Of a stretch of 9,609 bases of DNA, positions 1 through 7,344 are shown one piece after another. The first letter of the stretch is position 1. Each line of letters opens with the position of its first letter. The DNA is from Bacteroidales bacterium (lineage in GTDB: Bacteria > Bacteroidota > Bacteroidia > Bacteroidales > NBLH01): the NCBI GenBank assembly GCA_029210905.1, contig JARGGF010000102.1, positions 1 through 9,609 on the forward strand. The letters are read 5' to 3'. Below the pieces are notes generated by a model. It was not told the DNA's origin. It made no database searches and saw only the letters and a list, made by a program, of their open reading frames with translations. The position numbers and the translations under genes are program-made.

Positions 1-716
1 CTTTCCTGAATAGAAATTCCTATGTTTCAGATGATTGCTTATCCTTTTTTTATACAAAAAATCCTGCGCTGATAGAAAATTGTGCTTCGGATATGGAAGA
101 AGGTATATATAAAGTAATGTTTTATTTTCCTTACAAAAAATTTGCAGTGCCTTTAGGTGAATTCAATTTTGAATATTTGAAAACCAACCTTGTTACTTTT
201 GATTTAAGCCATAAAAATTCACCCTTTTTTGAAATGAATTTCTCTAGCCAGTTTAGAAATTATTTGCCTTCAATACATGCCGAAAAAGATACTATTTTTA
301 TTCTTGATACGACTGTTGCGGTGGGACAGGATACAAAAAAAATCATATTTCAGCTTACTAGTCCGGATGCATACAAGAAAAATATAAAGCTAAATCTTGA
401 GCTTACGAATCCAGATGGGGAAGTGGTAAATGCAAAAGCACCATCGGTATATTGGGCTGAAGAGCAGTTTGCCGCTTATCAATATTATATTGTTGAAACG
501 CCAATGGCAGGGTATTGGAAAGTGTCTGTTAAAGGCTCAAATCTGACGGATAGTAAATTATATTATACCCTCAATGTGCATAAAAAAATGGAGATTATTG
601 CAATTGAATCCAGAGGCAAAAATGAAAAAAATACCAAAAACAATGAGGGAAAGCCTGGAGGCAAAGTTAAATCAATGGTTAAAAAAGTGCTTGAAGCAAA
701 AACTGAAAAGAACTAG
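1..716 (+). CDS. C-terminal part of an uncharacterised protein with a beta-rich domain and Lys-rich tail (5' end outside window)
   Basis: The reading frame is open from base 3 to the TAG at 714-716, giving 237 residues. The first in-frame ATG (93) is only the 31st codon, and the codons before it look like ordinary coding sequence, so the true start probably lies upstream of the window. The visible part is rich in alternating hydrophobic residues and aromatics. A segment containing 'LELTNPDGEV' and, about 30 residues later, 'AGYWKVSVKG' reads like the jelly-roll or Ig-like beta-sandwiches appended to secreted proteins (P-domain or pre-peptidase C-terminal type). That is a pattern impression, not a firm family call. 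The last ~35 residues are Lys/Asn/Gly-rich and probably disordered. No catalytic motif is visible. The gene converges on the minus-strand gene at 923-1408. Product function is not recognised. Confidence 0.7.
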   Translation, partial: FLNRNSYVSDDCLSFFYTKNPALIENCASDMEEGIYKVMFYFPYKKFAVPLGEFNFEYLKTNLVTFDLSHKNSPFFEMNFSSQFRNYLPSIHAEKDTIFILDTTVAVGQDTKKIIFQLTSPDAYKKNIKLNLELTNPDGEVVNAKAPSVYWAEEQFAAYQYYIVETPMAGYWKVSVKGSNLTDSKLYYTLNVHKKMEIIAIESRGKNEKNTKNNEGKPGGKVKSMVKKVLEAKTEKN

Positions 717-788
717 TTTTTTGTGTTCCATATTCGATATTACAAGGAAGGGTTTAAAATGGCAAAGTGAAACTTTTACCAATACGAT

Positions 789-804
789 TAATAAATTTTT
801 ATTA
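789..804. repeat. AT-only inverted repeat between convergent genes
   Basis: TAATAAA, 2 nt, TTTATTA: two perfect 7-nt arms in the 206-nt gap (717-922) between the converging genes. It could fold as a 6-bp stem with a 4-nt loop, but it is purely A/T. A bidirectional terminator role is possible from its position only. Nothing else convincing was seen in the gap; the reading frames crossing it look like chance. Confidence 0.25.
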
Positions 805-922
805 CCATTCATTACTTGGGAAAACCAACACACAAAGGATTCTAATATGGAACAAAACAGAATATTCCCCATAAAATTTTACTTATTTTTAGGTGAAATT
901 TATACTTGCAGAAAATATCCTG

Positions 923-1408
923 CTATTTAGCAATTAAGTAACGTATTTCCTTTAGAATATTCTCAGTTGTGCTAATTTTCAGGCTCTTACACCCAATAGT
1001 ATTGCACACAGCCAGGCAGTTGTTAAAGCTAGCATTATCATCAAGATATAAAGCAATAAATTGACCACTGTTACAGGAAGTACAGTTTGCAAAAACTGGC
1101 AATTCTACATCGCAATGCGGACAAAATATTTTCACTTTCTCATTATTAATAAGCTCAACATCAAGAGATATTCTTTGTTTTTGACCATAAACCGGACTAA
1201 GTGCAATAGTGCCTGCTTGATTGGCTTCAGTGGTTACTTTTAGCAAAATGCCAGGTAAGTCGTTAAAAATCACCTTGTTGCTCACAAGATTGTGTCCATT
1301 CTGGCAATAACATTCTTTTACTACAAGTAATTCTTCCGCTTCCTTTACAGCTTTCATTTCATCAGGAGTAGGTATTATCAGCATGCCATTTTTATCAAAT
1401 CTTTTCAT
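923..1408 (-). CDS. small cysteine-rich, zinc-ribbon-like protein
   Basis: This encodes 161 residues starting MKRFDKNGMLIIPTP and has no export signal, so it is probably cytoplasmic. Cysteines fall in ordered groups: Cys33-x-Cys35 with His39 (CYCQNGH), Cys96-x2-Cys99 (CPHC), Cys109-x2-Cys112 (CTSC), and a final Cys131/Cys135/Cys140 cluster. The two CxxC pairs 13 residues apart look like one zinc ribbon; the outer groups could form a second metal site. It resembles a conserved uncharacterised Bacteroidota protein type, recalled from general knowledge and not searched. The frame extends upstream to an ATG at 1459, which would add 17 mostly hydrophobic residues. I prefer 1408 because the extension is low-complexity and the charged MKRF start is more natural. 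It lies 279 nt downstream of the caspase gene stop and is probably transcribed separately. Metal binding is inferred; function is unknown. Confidence 0.85.
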   Translation of the reverse strand: MKRFDKNGMLIIPTPDEMKAVKEAEELLVVKECYCQNGHNLVSNKVIFNDLPGILLKVTTEANQAGTIALSPVYGQKQRISLDVELINNEKVKIFCPHCDVELPVFANCTSCNSGQFIALYLDDNASFNNCLAVCNTIGCKSLKISTTENILKEIRYLIAK

Positions 1409-1479
1409 TATTTTATTGATTAAAAAGTATAAAAAAATGTAAACGGAAAAGTGATTCAATCAAAAAACAAACTAATGTG

Positions 1480-1505
1480 TTAAATATTAGTGTTTTAATA
1501 TTTAA
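1480..1505. repeat. perfect 10-bp AT-only inverted repeat upstream of the zinc-ribbon-like gene
   Basis: TTAAATATTA, a 6-nt spacer (gtgttt), then TAATATTTAA. The arms match perfectly. It sits 72 nt upstream of the 1408 start and about 180 nt past the stop of the caspase gene. It could be an operator for the zinc-ribbon-like gene or a weak hairpin ending the operon transcript. An overlapping alternative pairing (ACTAAT at 1471 with ATTAGT at 1487) also exists. No T-run characteristic of intrinsic termination follows on the minus strand. Confidence 0.4.
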
Positions 1506-1586
1506 ATTATCGCTAATATCTTAGAAGTTTCTCTTGTATTAAATTACGAAAAAAGATGTTATAAAACAAGTTTGCCAGTGAGTGCA

Positions 1587-1613
1587 GCAGCAAATATTGT
1601 TGGAATATGCTGC
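1587..1613 (-). other. imperfect hairpin downstream of the caspase operon
   Basis: GCAGCA-AA-TATT, loop GTTGG, AATATGCTGC: a 10-bp stem with a 2-nt bulge, containing more G+C than the surrounding DNA. It lies about 75 nt past the stop codon of the last operon gene, a plausible place for a 3'-end structure that terminates or stabilises the transcript. No U-tract follows on the minus strand, so a classical intrinsic terminator is not supported. Confidence 0.3.
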
Positions 1614-1687
1614 CCGGAACTTCACAATTAATAGCAGCAGCTTCAATCTGAAATTTTATGATATTTTTGATTTGAAAAATAAAAATA

Positions 1688-4600
1688 TTACCAGATCTGA
1701 AAATCAAATTCCAGATTTTCTCTCCTTGAGGTGGGGTTTTGTGAACCTTTTGTAATTTTACTCACCCTGGTTGAAACATAATCTCTTAATTCTGAGACCA
1801 TTATCTGTCCATCTTTATTAAGGTCTGCTTTTCCGGAAACGATCCCGTCCAATAAAACGTAAGTGAAAATACCATTTTTTGTCTGTTCAGTTTCATAGGC
1901 AAATTCCCCACCACCAGCCGAAGAAATTACTGTTGAACCGGTTCCTCTGCGAATATCAGCGAACATCATTTTCATTAATTCAAAAGAACTTTGGGTAGTT
2001 ATTTTAGTGTTGGTTTCAAGACTTGCAGCTGATTGTATGCTTCTTAAAAACCCATTGTCTTCGTTTGCTTCAACTCCAGTATCTGCAAACTCTTCTTCCT
2101 TGTCAACTTCTCCTGAATGGCAGGCATCAATAATGATTACCTTTTTTCGGGCAGGTATCCCATCAAATAATCCTTCCAGATAATCGTACCTGAGCGCCGA
2201 ATGTTCCATATCATTTACATCAATTTCTGTAGTGGCCAGATAATAATTCATTTCAGGATCAAGTACTCCATGTCCTGCAAAGAATAAAACTACTACATCA
2301 TCAACTTTTGAATTTTTCAGCTCAGATTTTAGTTTTAAAACATTCCCAACAGTGGCCTCTTTATTTAATACCTTGATGGAATGTACCTCACCGTACTGTT
2401 TACTTTTGTTGCTAAACATCGCATTAACATCGTCAGCATCTTTGGCAGCATATTGCAGGTTATACATTTTATTATGATATTCTGAAACACCAATTGTGAT
2501 AAGGTATAAATCAGGGAGGCTTTCCTTTACGTCGTAAATGATTGAAAATGTTTCTCTTAGAGATTCAAATCCTTTATTGTTGGTGGCGGAAACCTGAATT
2601 TTATTCCTGCCGGCAGATAATTTCACCTTGAAATTTTTAGTAATGGAATTTGTATTCTGATCGATTACTGAATAACCATTCATTCCAAAAATTGGAACAT
2701 CATTCACCCAAATATTTATTCGATCAATTTTTTGAAGACTGTCTTTTGCTAATATTTCCATATTAATTGATTCATCAACTGTGGTAATCTTAATGTCTTC
2801 AGCGTTAAGAATTTTTATATCAGGTATGTTTAACTTGCCACTTAAATCAGTATTTGCAAAACCCATTTTTTGCACCCTCTTTATATAGGCTTTTTTATAG
2901 GCTGCTATTTCGTCTGGCGTTGAATAACTCAATTTTGAGAAAACAAGATCAGGACGGTTAAATTTAACATCAAATTGTTCAAAAGTGTAGAGCCGGTCAT
3001 TCTGAATAAAACCTATATAGTCCATGGCTCCTTTTGTTGAATAGTAATAATTATCAGAAGTAATGTATATAAAATCGTTTTCGTGAAAGGCAGCAAGGCT
3101 TACTAATAAATCACCGCTTTGAATGTCCCAGAATTTTATTAATCCATCAAAACTTGATGTGGCAATATAATTATAGGGCATATTAAATTTTATATCAGAA
3201 ATGGTTGAAGAATGTTCACTATTTACTTTAAATATTTCATTTTTACTTTCGATTTCCACAAGTGAAAGTTTTCGATCTTTGTCAGTAAAGGAAATTTGTG
3301 TATCATCAGGATTAAATCTGATTGGTGCGTTTCCCAAAAACCGGGCTTCTTCGCTTAAATCTGAAAGTTTAAATAATTTAATAATTTGCTCTTCGGTTGA
3401 AGTTAAATAAATATACTTATCCTTGCTACTAAATCCTGCAGCATTGAATATTCCATCCTGCGGCATAGATTTTACAAGATTATTACTTTCCAAATCCCAG
3501 ATTTCGCACTTTGTGCCTACATTCTTTTCTTTTATCAACACCAAAAGTAAATTATCATCAGCACTCAAGGCTTTAAAGTAGAGATCGCCTTTTATTTTGA
3601 ATTTTGGATGTGATTTGAAGAAATTTACTTTTAATTTACCATCTTTTTTCCCCGATGAAACATTGTAATTATATACTTTGGTTTTAAATATTTCTTCCCT
3701 TTCCTTTATCCTCTTTTTATCTAATAATGAATATTTTTGAGAATGTGTACCTCTGCTCTTAAACAATAATATTTCTGAGGTGTCTTTTACTAAGAAAGAT
3801 TGATAATTCGTGGTTTTTGGACTTTTAAGTGTATGCGCTTTAATGCTGTGATTCAGTTCCCAAACAATCAAGGCTTCTTTGGTTTTGTATTCATCAGAAT
3901 ATTTATCTTTTTGATTTAAATTAGCCTTGATTAGGATTTTATCAGGACTGAAGACCTCTTTTGTTTTATCTATAGAATATTTGTACCTAAAATACCTTTC
4001 AAGAGGATTCAGCTTATTATGTTCCTGATAGATTACTTTTCCTTTTTGATCGAGGTTCCATATTCTAAAACTGCCATCGTGGTAAGCAATAAACATTAAT
4101 TTGCCATTTTCTGAAAAGGAAATGGAATTTACGCGATTGGCACCACCTTCCATGGTTTTTATCAATGCTCTTTTTTTTAAGTCCCAGATAAATATTTTGC
4201 GATCTTTTCCGGCGCTGGCTAAAAATCTGCCATCAGGTGCTATGGCTAAAGCCAAAACTTCATCATCATGAGCTTTAAATATTTCTTCTCGTGCCCCACT
4301 GTTTTTATTGTAAATATATATTAGATTATCCTTATTTGCTGCAATAAAAAATTCCTGGTTTAAAACAATGGAATTAAAGGCATGCCAGGAGTGATTAGCA
4401 CTTATATTAAACTTCTTTTTTAAAAAGGAATTGTCTAAGGGCAGGCGTCTTATATTTCCGCGATTGCCGGCAGCATAAATATTTTTGTTCTCTTTATCAA
4501 AAAGCAGATCATTTGCATGGACATTTATTTTACTGCTAATTTTCTCAGTATAAGTATTGTAAATAAATAATTTACCGGTTTTTTTTCCGCCAAAAGCCAA

Positions 4601-5104
4601 TTTTTCACCATCATTGCTGTAATTAACTGCATTATATCCTTTTCTGGACTCTTTTCCAATTTTTTTATGATTTGAAGTTTGTATATTAATCAAATATACA
4701 TAATCAGCACCACAGGCAAGTTCCATTCCGTCCCGGCTGAAAGCCAGGGATTTAACAGATTTTTCAAAAAAAGAATAAGTTTTTAATAAATTACCTGATG
4801 GATAATCCCAAATTTTTACGGTATTGTCATCACTGGCACTGGCAATGATATTTTTTGAAGGGTGAACAGCAAGTGCATTTACAGTTTTGGAATGTCCACT
4901 CAAAATATTCATCTGTTTTGAAGAACTCATGTCCCACAGAATCACTTTGCTGTCTTCTCCTGATGAAAATAAATATTGGCCGTCGGGGCTAAAAACCAAA
5001 TCGGTGATGCCTGCCGAATGCCCGGTTTGAATACTGAGTTTTTGTGCTGTTAATACATGAAAACTTAATATCAATAGTAAGGTAAAGAGAATTTTAGTTT
5101 TCAT
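1688..5104 (-). CDS. exported WD40-repeat / Ig-like / caspase-family (peptidase C14) protein with EF-hand loop
   Basis: A 1138-residue predicted cysteine protease outside the cytoplasm. Residues 1-21 are a Sec signal ending VLTAQ. Residues ~27-660 carry WD40 blades; the clearest end in VILWD (~57), VKIWD (~100), IFIWD (~308), FRIWN (~350), CEIWD (~537) and IKFWD (~660), with degenerate blades between, enough for two propellers. Residues ~670-750 form a linker with 'YTFEQFDVKFNRPDLV', typical of bacterial WD40-caspases. An Ig-like beta domain spans ~763-857 and the caspase fold ~864-1090. The catalytic dyad is His945 (FFAGHG) and Cys995 (IIDACHSGE); the DACHSG form is metacaspase-like, which would suggest cleavage after Lys/Arg (inference). 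A canonical EF-hand loop follows: Asp1094, Asn1096, Asp1098, Gly1099, Gln1100, Glu1105. No type IX secretion C-terminal domain is evident. It is the last gene of the operon, starting 6 nt after the PepSY-like lipoprotein gene. Domain calls are confident; substrate and activation are unknown. Confidence 0.95.
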   Translation of the reverse strand: MKTKILFTLLLILSFHVLTAQKLSIQTGHSAGITDLVFSPDGQYLFSSGEDSKVILWDMSSSKQMNILSGHSKTVNALAVHPSKNIIASASDDNTVKIWDYPSGNLLKTYSFFEKSVKSLAFSRDGMELACGADYVYLINIQTSNHKKIGKESRKGYNAVNYSNDGEKLAFGGKKTGKLFIYNTYTEKISSKINVHANDLLFDKENKNIYAAGNRGNIRRLPLDNSFLKKKFNISANHSWHAFNSIVLNQEFFIAANKDNLIYIYNKNSGAREEIFKAHDDEVLALAIAPDGRFLASAGKDRKIFIWDLKKRALIKTMEGGANRVNSISFSENGKLMFIAYHDGSFRIWNLDQKGKVIYQEHNKLNPLERYFRYKYSIDKTKEVFSPDKILIKANLNQKDKYSDEYKTKEALIVWELNHSIKAHTLKSPKTTNYQSFLVKDTSEILLFKSRGTHSQKYSLLDKKRIKEREEIFKTKVYNYNVSSGKKDGKLKVNFFKSHPKFKIKGDLYFKALSADDNLLLVLIKEKNVGTKCEIWDLESNNLVKSMPQDGIFNAAGFSSKDKYIYLTSTEEQIIKLFKLSDLSEEARFLGNAPIRFNPDDTQISFTDKDRKLSLVEIESKNEIFKVNSEHSSTISDIKFNMPYNYIATSSFDGLIKFWDIQSGDLLVSLAAFHENDFIYITSDNYYYSTKGAMDYIGFIQNDRLYTFEQFDVKFNRPDLVFSKLSYSTPDEIAAYKKAYIKRVQKMGFANTDLSGKLNIPDIKILNAEDIKITTVDESINMEILAKDSLQKIDRINIWVNDVPIFGMNGYSVIDQNTNSITKNFKVKLSAGRNKIQVSATNNKGFESLRETFSIIYDVKESLPDLYLITIGVSEYHNKMYNLQYAAKDADDVNAMFSNKSKQYGEVHSIKVLNKEATVGNVLKLKSELKNSKVDDVVVLFFAGHGVLDPEMNYYLATTEIDVNDMEHSALRYDYLEGLFDGIPARKKVIIIDACHSGEVDKEEEFADTGVEANEDNGFLRSIQSAASLETNTKITTQSSFELMKMMFADIRRGTGSTVISSAGGGEFAYETEQTKNGIFTYVLLDGIVSGKADLNKDGQIMVSELRDYVSTRVSKITKGSQNPTSRRENLEFDFQIW

Positions 5105-5110
5105 ATTTTA

Positions 5111-7339
5111 TTAATATTTATTTTCAGATGAGTTTTCTTTGAGCATATTTATAATCTCTAACCTTTTTTTGCTTATTTTTTGCTGTCTGATACTTTTTTT
5201 CGAGGTATTTTTTTTCTTGTAGATAATTTCCTCGATAAAGCCTCCGGACTCATTGAAAACTAGTGACGTATAATCACTTAAAACCACAAAATATGCTATT
5301 TGATTTCCATAATATGCCGAGAAATATTTTGAAGATTCATAAACTGTCAGTCCTGGATAATTATTCTGAATATAGGAAGCAATAGGTGAAAGTAAATCAC
5401 TTAGAGAAGGATCATATATTGTCCTGTAAGCAAATAGATTATTTTCGCCTAAACCAAGATAACCTCCATCGGAGAATAACATTTCCCATCTGACCAGTAC
5501 CTGATCATATCCAAAGTAGGCAAAGGAACCATCTATTCGAAAACTACAAAAGGCGATGGTATCATTTGGGTAATTTGAAGCCATGAAGGTGCGAAAATTA
5601 TTGGGAAGATGCGATTTATTATTTCCATACAATTCCTGCAATTCTCCTGCTGGATTAAATGCAAGCGTTAGAAGATCATCAAAATAGATATCATATCCTT
5701 CGTCCGGACCATTTAATTCTGAAGAGTAGGCATAGGAGTGAAACGATATTTTGCTTATATGTTTCGTGGAAAAATTGGTGCTTATATATGTTGAAATTGC
5801 AGGAGGCAGATCTTTTTCATCAATAGCCAAAAATTCCCTGCCTATTAAATCCGAATTTTCATCAAATTGAAACCATTTACTATCTACTAAAGATACGGCA
5901 TAGCTTGATCCATTTGGCCAAATTGTATGATTTATACCACTGAATGCGGTATTCGGATAATTTTCAGAAAAATAGCTTAATATCTTTTCAGGCAATTGGT
6001 CTTTTTTTATCCTGTAATATAAGGTTTTATTCCAAAAGCCACCAGCATCAAAATAAACCTTCGCATCAGAGCTTAAGTAGACAATGTACTGTGGATTATA
6101 CAATTCTTCATTATTAAAAGTGACATTGGTAATTACCTCACTAATATGATTTTGAGAAAGGTAGTTAAGCGCTTCAGTCGGTAAATCAGATGGATCGAAT
6201 CCGTATTGAAAAGAACCGGTTAGATAACCACTTTCATCGAAAAAGAGTTTAATGCCCGAACTAAGTAAAGTCTCGTATTTTTTTGAATTTTCACTTTCAG
6301 TAAGTATTACTTTTTTAACCTGCGTATTCGGATAATTTGCATTGATATAATCCAATGCTAATGCAGGTAAATCGCTGTAGCTTAGCCTGTCATTAATTAA
6401 TTTAATGAAATCTCCATTTTTGGTATAACTCGCATAGGAATTATCAGAAAGATAAACCTGATAACTTTCACCATCAAAGGCGGCCCTTAATATTTTGAGT
6501 AGGGGATATTTTTTTTCAATGGAACTTTGTATTTTTAATGGAACTTCAGCTGGTTCAAGATATATTATTTGTGCTAAAACATAAATATAATCTGTACTGT
6601 AGATATTAAAAGTTACATAATTATCTGTAGTATTTAATTCAAAATTGTCAACTAATTCCCAGTTTTCAAGATTTTGGGTCCCTGTTCCGTAGTCATTAAG
6701 TTGCGACCACAAACCACTAACTATGTAAGATAAATCCGTACGATCATAACCATCCGGATAGCCTTGTCTGTTCCAGTTGACAAATATGTTATTGTACTCA
6801 CCCCATTCATCCAATTTAGGAATTTTAATCCTAAATAGCTGATAGGATTGGTTGGTAAGTTTATAGTTGTCGTGATAAAGTTCAGCCTCCTGCCAGTTTT
6901 CAACCGATAATTCTTTGGCATCAGCCAGAAAATGATAAGTAACGGAAATGGGCTCATTAAAATTAATACTAAGATGATAACTTAAATCAAGCTGTCCTCT
7001 TTCATTATAACCTTCTGATTCGTAAAATGGAACAAAATACATAAATTTCGAACCAATTTTGGCAAATCCATCGGTCATTTGCAATACCAACTCATAATCT
7101 TCATATTGATACATATTAAAAACGAGCATAGAATCCAGGGCGCCTGCAGGAACATTCATGCTGACCAGGATGGTGTTTTTGGTATCGTTTTCATAATTGC
7201 CATAAAAATTAATAGTCCCACCCTCCGGGCCAACTATTCTGTTATAGGTTTCGTATTGGAAATCAGTAAAAACGGGTTCTTTATAACAGCTTTGAAAGAA
7301 AAGCAAAACGAAAAAGAATATATATGTTAAGTGCTTCAT
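5111..7339 (-). CDS. lipoprotein with ZU5-like N-terminus and seven PepSY-like repeats
   Basis: This encodes 742 residues from ATG 7339. Residues 1-18 are a lipoprotein signal (LLFFQSC, lipidated Cys18). Residues ~35-75 contain 'GPEGGTI' and 'VPAGAL', the hallmark pattern of ZU5-like domains. From ~265 to ~702 run seven divergent repeats of ~60 residues, beginning near 265, 323, 385, 448, 510, 577 and 645. Each has a 'DLPxxxxxYIxxNYP' helix start, then a strand ending in 'L.F(D/N)..G.L'. This matches the PepSY-like (putative beta-lactamase-inhibitor-like) repeats of Bacteroidota by pattern; no search was possible. Residues 707-742 are a Lys/Arg-rich, probably disordered tail. A GTG at 7345 in frame (TAGTG overlap with the upstream stop) is an alternative start; ATG 7339 gives a normal signal peptide. 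The gene sits 5 nt after the barrel gene and 6 nt before the caspase gene. PepSY relatives often inhibit or accompany proteases, so a partner or inhibitor role is plausible but inferred. Confidence 0.88.
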   Translation of the reverse strand: MKHLTYIFFFVLLFFQSCYKEPVFTDFQYETYNRIVGPEGGTINFYGNYENDTKNTILVSMNVPAGALDSMLVFNMYQYEDYELVLQMTDGFAKIGSKFMYFVPFYESEGYNERGQLDLSYHLSINFNEPISVTYHFLADAKELSVENWQEAELYHDNYKLTNQSYQLFRIKIPKLDEWGEYNNIFVNWNRQGYPDGYDRTDLSYIVSGLWSQLNDYGTGTQNLENWELVDNFELNTTDNYVTFNIYSTDYIYVLAQIIYLEPAEVPLKIQSSIEKKYPLLKILRAAFDGESYQVYLSDNSYASYTKNGDFIKLINDRLSYSDLPALALDYINANYPNTQVKKVILTESENSKKYETLLSSGIKLFFDESGYLTGSFQYGFDPSDLPTEALNYLSQNHISEVITNVTFNNEELYNPQYIVYLSSDAKVYFDAGGFWNKTLYYRIKKDQLPEKILSYFSENYPNTAFSGINHTIWPNGSSYAVSLVDSKWFQFDENSDLIGREFLAIDEKDLPPAISTYISTNFSTKHISKISFHSYAYSSELNGPDEGYDIYFDDLLTLAFNPAGELQELYGNNKSHLPNNFRTFMASNYPNDTIAFCSFRIDGSFAYFGYDQVLVRWEMLFSDGGYLGLGENNLFAYRTIYDPSLSDLLSPIASYIQNNYPGLTVYESSKYFSAYYGNQIAYFVVLSDYTSLVFNESGGFIEEIIYKKKNTSKKSIRQQKISKKRLEIINMLKENSSENKY

Positions 7340-7344
7340 AATCA

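Noticed and set aside
574..930. Plus-strand 118-codon frame crossing the end of the left-edge gene and the intergenic gap
   Set aside because: It is out of frame with the real left-edge gene, has no domain-like pattern, and its composition follows the AT-rich gap.
1409..1459. ATG at 1459 as the start of the zinc-ribbon-like protein
   Set aside because: It adds 17 hydrophobic, AT-driven residues with no signal-peptide logic for a Cys-rich cytoplasmic protein; the MKRF start is more natural.
1513..1707. Minus-strand 64-codon frame overlapping the end of the caspase gene
   Set aside because: It is low-complexity (Ile/Phe/Asn/Leu-rich), has no recognisable domain, overlaps the larger gene in another frame, and the region is better described by inverted repeats.
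2880..5040. WD40 blades as a DNA repeat or CRISPR-like array
   Set aside because: The periodicity is at protein level only; blades are strongly diverged in DNA and no identical repeats or spacers are present.
7079..7330. Plus-strand 83-codon frame opposite the lipoprotein gene
   Set aside because: It is antisense to the N-terminal coding region of a well-supported gene and has no own promoter or domain.
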